A stretch of 12,911 bases of DNA from Devosiaceae bacterium (GTDB lineage: Bacteria > Pseudomonadota > Alphaproteobacteria > Rhizobiales > Devosiaceae). Location: NCBI GenBank assembly GCA_021648585.1, contig JAKISM010000054.1, positions 1 through 12,911 on the forward strand. The letters are read 5' to 3'. Shown in pieces: positions 12,544 to 12,911 of this stretch (the stretch's first letter is position 1; every line of letters starts with the position of its first letter). The notes under the pieces are model-generated. The model had not been told where the DNA came from. It saw only the letters and a program-made list of their open reading frames with translations, and made no database searches. Made by a program: the position numbers and the translations under genes.

Positions 12544-12911
12544 ATGAGTATTATATCTAAGTCGATCAAGGCAGTTGCCCTTGGCGCAATTATGGTCACG
12601 GGGCTTTCGTTTTCTGCGATAGCACAAGATCTTAAATTCTTTACAATCGGAACAGGCGGAACGGCCTATACATATTATCCAGTTGGCGGCGTTATTGCTA
12701 ATGCAATTTCAAAACCACCAGGATCACGCGAATGTGGCAAAGGCGGAAGCTGTGGCGTTGATGGTTTAATCGCATCTGCTGTTTCTTCACGTGGTTCAGT
12801 TGATAATGTGAACGCAATTATTTCTGGTCTTCGTGATAGTGGCTTTGCACAATCTGACGTTGCTTATTGGGCATATACTGGCACTGGCACAATGGAAGGC
12901 AAAGAGCCTGC
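12544..12911 (+). CDS. TAXI family TRAP transporter solute-binding protein (partial, N-terminal part)
   Basis: The frame begins at ATG 12544 after GGGAGGA (12529-12535) and runs off the window at about 122 residues. It opens with a signal peptide (AVALGAIMVTGLSFSAIAQ), followed by the mature start DLKFFTIGTGGTAYTYYPVG and GVIAN. FxTIGTGGxxGxYYPxGG is the TAXI-type TRAP binding-protein signature. The ISKPPGSRECGKGGSCGV segment and SSRGSVDNVNAI also look normal for the family. Such periplasmic proteins deliver small solutes (glutamate and other carboxylates in known cases) to a fused DctQM-type permease, whose gene would be expected just beyond the right edge. The substrate cannot be deduced here. 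Confidence 0.92.
   Translation, partial: MSIISKSIKAVALGAIMVTGLSFSAIAQDLKFFTIGTGGTAYTYYPVGGVIANAISKPPGSRECGKGGSCGVDGLIASAVSSRGSVDNVNAIISGLRDSGFAQSDVAYWAYTGTGTMEGKEP

Noticed and set aside
1..12911. CRISPR array, rRNA gene or insertion-sequence transposase
   Set aside because: I saw no regularly spaced repeats, no rRNA-like sequence and no transposase-like protein on either strand.

Overview
The window joins the right end of an integrated phage-like element to ordinary bacterial chromosome. The DNA is AT-rich by eye. A gene-transfer-agent-type spike-base gene, a DnaA domain IV-type phage regulator, an SHP/DHC cytochrome cluster, a TAXI-TRAP binding protein and an ALDH/DUF779 pair together suggest an AT-rich alphaproteobacterium. 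That is inference from gene content; no marker gene is present.

Bases 1-5206 are prophage. A contractile-tail block in P2-like order comes first: tape measure C-terminus, gpU, gpX, gpD. It is followed by a spike-base-like gene (1990-2261) and a terminator. Next come a small DnaA-like HTH protein, a second frame-disrupted gene with a G-x-C-x-S-A-C motif, and a lysis cassette: N-acetylmuramidase endolysin plus three small membrane proteins. Two genes in this segment (1990-2261 and 2747-3096) read through only if one -1 frame change is allowed in each. This points to decay, recoding or assembly error.

The element ends at 5162-5206. Here lies the 3' half of a tRNA with a CAT anticodon (anticodon loop to CCA) and no 5' half. 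This is the signature of an attR site made by integration into a tRNA gene. A tandem 10-bp repeat and a 7-bp-arm palindrome lie just inside it.

Right of the att site is a lone gene (5383-6816) for a protein of about 477 residues with a C-terminal PD-(D/E)XK nuclease motif. I cannot name its family; a defence role is a hypothesis. Next is a c-type cytochrome cluster: a cytochrome b561-diheme cytochrome c fusion, an SHP-type oxygen-binding cytochrome (DUF1924), and a separate diheme cytochrome c. It probably forms a membrane-to-periplasm electron chain that reduces SHP, and it ends in a 16-bp hairpin. A polytopic membrane protein of unknown role follows.

On the minus strand are an aldehyde dehydrogenase (12274-10784) and its usual DUF779 companion (10560-10213), separated by a terminator and a dispersed inverted-repeat element. 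The aldehyde dehydrogenase is divergent from a TAXI-family TRAP transporter binding protein cut by the window end. Their shared spacer holds a 26-bp dyad that could be an operator.
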